NCBI RefSeq assembly: GCF_000234665.1
Contig: NC_018319.1
Location: forward strand, 62,001 to 126,000
Direction of reading: 5' to 3'
Length of the DNA: 64,000 nucleotides
Source: Leishmania mexicana MHOM/GT/2001/U1103
Taxonomy: Eukaryota; Euglenozoa; Kinetoplastea; Trypanosomatida; Trypanosomatidae
This document shows positions 60,946 to 64,000 of this stretch, piece by piece; the first letter of the stretch is position 1, and the number at the start of each line of letters is the position of its first letter. Under the pieces are notes generated by a model that did no database searches, was not told the DNA's origin, and saw only the letters and a list, made by a program, of their open reading frames with translations. The position numbers were made by a program, and so were the translations under genes.

Positions 60946-63138
60946 ATGGTCGGCGGCACCTTCGAGTATGTCTTTCAGCAGGTGCTGTGGCTGATCGGCA
61001 CCGCCGCGCAGCTGATTGCAGCGATGGGCATCGGCATCAAGTGGATGTTCATGACAGCGCGCTGCGTCACCTTCGCCACGATGGACTTGGTCTACTTCAT
61101 GCCGAACGTCTTCTGGTACCTGCTCTCGCCAAACATCATCCGCCGTGTGTCGTACCGCTCCTCCCGGACAACGAAGCTACGCAACTTGGAGGCGCTGCTG
61201 TTGAAGCAAGTGAGCCGGGAATCGGTGGCCGCCGCGGGGCGCACCAGCACCTTCCTTTGGAGTCCCATGAGCAGCAACCACGAGGCGCACCTATCGCCCA
61301 GCGGGGCCAGTATTGTGCACTCTGGCGCCTCCCCGTCGCCGCTCCTGCCCAGGGACCCCGAAGAGGTGGACCGGGAGACGGTGGAGCGCTGGGCGTCCGC
61401 GATCAACCCCGCTGACGGCACTTTCGTCAACGGACTTCCGATGCACATCGGCGACGAGGCTCATTCTCAGGCCACGGCTCGGCAGAAGACGGCCCTGACC
61501 TTCAACAACTCCTTTGACGACACGCTCGAAGCCCTGCAGCGGGTGTACCGGCATCGCAGCCAGCAGCACCAGCAGCGGGCAGGGCTTGTCCCCATGACAT
61601 CATGTGCGGAGTCGTCGCAGGTGCAGGTGCCGGTGTCACTGACACCGGCCGTCTCGAACGAAAGCTTCACAGACTCCGACGATGAGGACGATGTGGAGGA
61701 CCGGATGAACCTACACAACCGCGCCACTCTGGACATCTACCTCCCCGTCCCGCTCGATTCTCTCTTCCGCTTTATGGATCAGGAGCGCAAGTCCGACGAG
61801 ACGGCGCACATGCAGGCCGGCGGCAAGCACCAACGCAGCCCCAAACCCGGCAGCACCGCGCCGGAGCAGCAGCAGCAGCAGCATCCGTCGCACAAGCGCC
61901 GCGGTAAGCTGACGCGCAAGAGGTTCCCGATCTTGATCTCCGTCACCGGTGGTGCGTGGATTGTTGGCTGCTACTTGTGGAACTTCTTGGTGGCACGCCT
62001 CTTCGCCGCGCGTGGCTACGTTGTCTTCTGCCCCGACTACCGCAACTTCCCGCAGACGACGATGGAGGGCATGACGCTGGACATCTCGGACGCCATCGCG
62101 TGGGTGCTGAACAACGCGGAGCGCTACAACGGCGACCTGAACAATGTGACGCTGATTGGGCAGTCCGCTGGTGCGCACCTGACGATGATGTCGCTGCTGT
62201 CGCAGGCGCAGCTCTCCGCGTACCGGCACAACGCCGAGAAGGGCATCCACGCGTCCGTGCCGCCCCCGTCGAAGGTCGCCTACAACGTCCCTCGGTACAA
62301 CCCGCGTGAGTCGATTCACCGCTACGTCGGCCTCAGCGGCATCTTCAACGTCGCCAGCCTCGTAAAGCACTTCAACAGGCGCGGCCTCTACCGTGACGTG
62401 CTGTACCAGATCGCCGGCGGAAAGTCAAACATGGCCCGATATACGCTAAACGCCTACTTCGACGACCGCCGCGGCGGCGACACCGGCGAGGTGCTGCCGG
62501 ACAACATCTTCGACTTTTTCCCACAGCGCATGTTCTTTGTGCACGGCGACGCGGACAAGAGCGCGCCCGTCACGGAGAGCGCGAACATTGTGTACGTTAT
62601 GCGCAACGCGCAGCGAGACGCGATCGTGAAGGTTATTCAGGAGAACCCGGAAGCGGCCAAGACGCTGCCGAAGCCGGTGACCATGGAGTACATCCTCGTC
62701 CCCGGCGCCACACACACAGACTCCATTATCGAGGAGCCGCTCTGCGGCAACAGCCACATCGTCGAGTTTTTGTGCTATTACGACATCGACGACGACGAAC
62801 GCCGACACGCGCAGTTGACTGGGCGAACATCGGTGGGGGCGATCAGCAAAGACGGCGGTGCTGTCGTCACAGACGCGGCGCACTCCAGAACGTCGAGCTT
62901 GGCTGTGAGCAGTGCGGCCAGCGGCGCCGCTGACGGCTCTGCCTCCGGGCCGAAGCTCATGGATCTGGACTCCATCTCAAAGGGTTTGAGCCCCGCGCTG
63001 GGCGGTATCTCGGCGGATGCACGCTACACGTTCCCTGTACTCCCCGCCACGCGGCCGGACGGCATCTTGATATCTCCGTGCCCACCCTCCACGCGCAGTA
63101 AGCTGATGCAGCTGGCCAGTTACATCTGTCCCTTTTGA
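60946..63138 (+). CDS. Isoprenylcysteine methylesterase-like alpha/beta hydrolase (ICME-like), membrane-bound
   Basis: A 730-residue serine hydrolase of the isoprenylcysteine alpha-carbonyl methylesterase type, which removes the methyl ester from the C-terminus of prenylated proteins. The N-terminal 65 residues contain two or three hydrophobic segments, probable ER-membrane anchors. The hydrolase domain follows a Ser/Pro-rich, acidic and Gln-run insert: oxyanion motif TGGAW (334-338), DYRNFPQ, nucleophile GQSAGAH (Ser407), GLSGIFNVASLVKHF, HGDADKSAP (Asp537) and GATHTDS (His590). The TGGAW/DYRNFPQ/GQSAGAH set is specific to plant ICME and its relatives. The C-terminal 110 residues are low-complexity. 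The first in-frame ATG is 60946. Specificity in this organism is inferred. Confidence 0.88.
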   Translation: MVGGTFEYVFQQVLWLIGTAAQLIAAMGIGIKWMFMTARCVTFATMDLVYFMPNVFWYLLSPNIIRRVSYRSSRTTKLRNLEALLLKQVSRESVAAAGRTSTFLWSPMSSNHEAHLSPSGASIVHSGASPSPLLPRDPEEVDRETVERWASAINPADGTFVNGLPMHIGDEAHSQATARQKTALTFNNSFDDTLEALQRVYRHRSQQHQQRAGLVPMTSCAESSQVQVPVSLTPAVSNESFTDSDDEDDVEDRMNLHNRATLDIYLPVPLDSLFRFMDQERKSDETAHMQAGGKHQRSPKPGSTAPEQQQQQHPSHKRRGKLTRKRFPILISVTGGAWIVGCYLWNFLVARLFAARGYVVFCPDYRNFPQTTMEGMTLDISDAIAWVLNNAERYNGDLNNVTLIGQSAGAHLTMMSLLSQAQLSAYRHNAEKGIHASVPPPSKVAYNVPRYNPRESIHRYVGLSGIFNVASLVKHFNRRGLYRDVLYQIAGGKSNMARYTLNAYFDDRRGGDTGEVLPDNIFDFFPQRMFFVHGDADKSAPVTESANIVYVMRNAQRDAIVKVIQENPEAAKTLPKPVTMEYILVPGATHTDSIIEEPLCGNSHIVEFLCYYDIDDDERRHAQLTGRTSVGAISKDGGAVVTDAAHSRTSSLAVSSAASGAADGSASGPKLMDLDSISKGLSPALGGISADARYTFPVLPATRPDGILISPCPPSTRSKLMQLASYICPF

Positions 63139-64000
63139 GAAGATGCGCTCCAGATGATCTCGGGCGTGTCTGTGTGTGCGTGTGGGTGCGTGCACCCGTC
63201 AAGCAGCCGTCCAGCTCCACGCCTCTGTGCCGATCTCTCCACCGGCCCCTCCATCTCGCCTCTCCCGCCTTCTACCTCTGGTGCTCATGAGCATCATCTC
63301 GAGCAGGACATGCGAAGCTCCTGACCGCCCCTTTGCCTGAGGTCCAGTGTGCGTGTGTGTGTGTGTGGTTATGATTGGTGAGGGAGGGGGAGGGGGGGGC
63401 CAAGGATGGAAAAGCTCCGCGCATGTGTGCGCGTCACGAGTGCGCCATCGAGCACGCGAGGTGGTTGGTGCCGTTATGTTGCCTCCCCCCCACCACCTCA
63501 TATATATGTATACACGCACACGCACACGCACAGAGCTAGGTGTTGAGTGGTACTTTGCGCAGTTTTTGTTTTGTTTCGGTCGCGACCGCCGCTCACTCGC
63601 TCCGGATCGGTTCTTGTGTTTGCTCCCTTAGCACTCGCCGTTGGCGTGGCGATGCTCATCCACTTCGCACGCAGACGCGAAGGGGATGTGTGTGTGTGTG
63701 TGGGAGAGAGAGGGAAGGAGAGATGCGTGTGGGCATCTGCATGCGCCTGTGGGTGCATTAGGTCGGTGTGTGCGTGCGTGCTTGTGCTCAAGCCACGGCT
63801 CCCCCCTCCTTGGTGCGCGTGGGAGAGGGGGATGGCTTGAGTGGCACACCTCCTTCTCTCTCCAAGTCTGTTTGAGGGCTGCCTCGGTGCCACGGTACTC
63901 CGATTCCGCATGTGCCCGCGTTGATGCACCAACTCACGCTTTGGTCATGAACGGTGCTCGCCCCAATTTGCCGATTTACCCCCCCCCTCTCCTCAGCGAT
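63139..64000. other. 3' flank of the ICME-like gene, to window end
   Basis: Contains TG repeats (63350-63366, 63688-63701), a G-rich run (63382-63400), CA and TA repeats (63500-63532) and C-rich DNA at the end. No gene begins before 64000; the next gene lies outside. Confidence 0.5.

Noticed and set aside
60135..61415. 426-codon plus-strand frame overlapping the start of the ICME-like gene
   Set aside because: Out of phase with the well-supported hydrolase, and its upstream half is pyrimidine-tract DNA.

Overview
The window looks like nuclear DNA of a Leishmania-type trypanosomatid, most likely the part of chromosome 15 that carries L13a, lysyl-tRNA synthetase, RPA2 and the ecotin-like inhibitor ISP1 (chromosome assignment is from memory of that gene order; the species is not resolved). 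The evidence is intronless genes packed in long same-strand runs, very GC-rich coding sequence with long 5' leaders full of CA/TG and pyrimidine repeats (typical of trans-splicing signals), hydrophilic low-complexity insertions, and SIDER-type short retroposons between genes.

Layout. From 1 to about 26.7 kb every credible gene is on the minus strand. In coordinate order these are a PP2C phosphatase, a DYRK-family kinase, a coiled-coil protein, a MAPR/cytochrome-b5-like haem protein, a small membrane protein, ribosomal protein uL13 (L13a), a CFAP20-domain protein, a divergent PP1-like phosphatase and a small protein of unknown function. From 27.7 kb to the end every credible gene is on the plus strand: an EIPR1/TSSC1-type WD40 protein, lysyl-tRNA synthetase, an SCP2-thiolase-like protein, a giant protein of about 1,930 residues, a 480-residue protein, RPA2, two identical copies of a small mitochondrial protein that looks like the ATP synthase F1 subunit p18, an 802-residue protein, ISP1, a 656-residue protein with a CxxC pair, and an isoprenylcysteine methylesterase-like hydrolase. 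The roughly 1.05 kb between the two runs (26669-27716) is a divergent strand-switch region, the usual place where two polycistronic units start.

Genes in such units are co-transcribed but not functionally grouped, so adjacency implies little. Regulation is expected after transcription, mainly through 3' UTRs. This makes the repeats relevant: four nearly identical SIDER2-like retroposons lie between genes, three of them in the sense direction of the transcript; a 272-bp block occurs twice, 15.6 kb apart, with one difference; and the p18 coding sequence is duplicated exactly while each copy keeps its own 3' flank.

No tRNA, rRNA, snRNA or CRISPR array was recognised. No clearly new multi-gene system was found. 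The best leads are the duplicated blocks, the mosaic SIDER copies, the thiolase-like protein without a catalytic cysteine, the disulfide-free ecotin, and an ATG-less open frame with a PIP-box-like end inside the strand-switch region.
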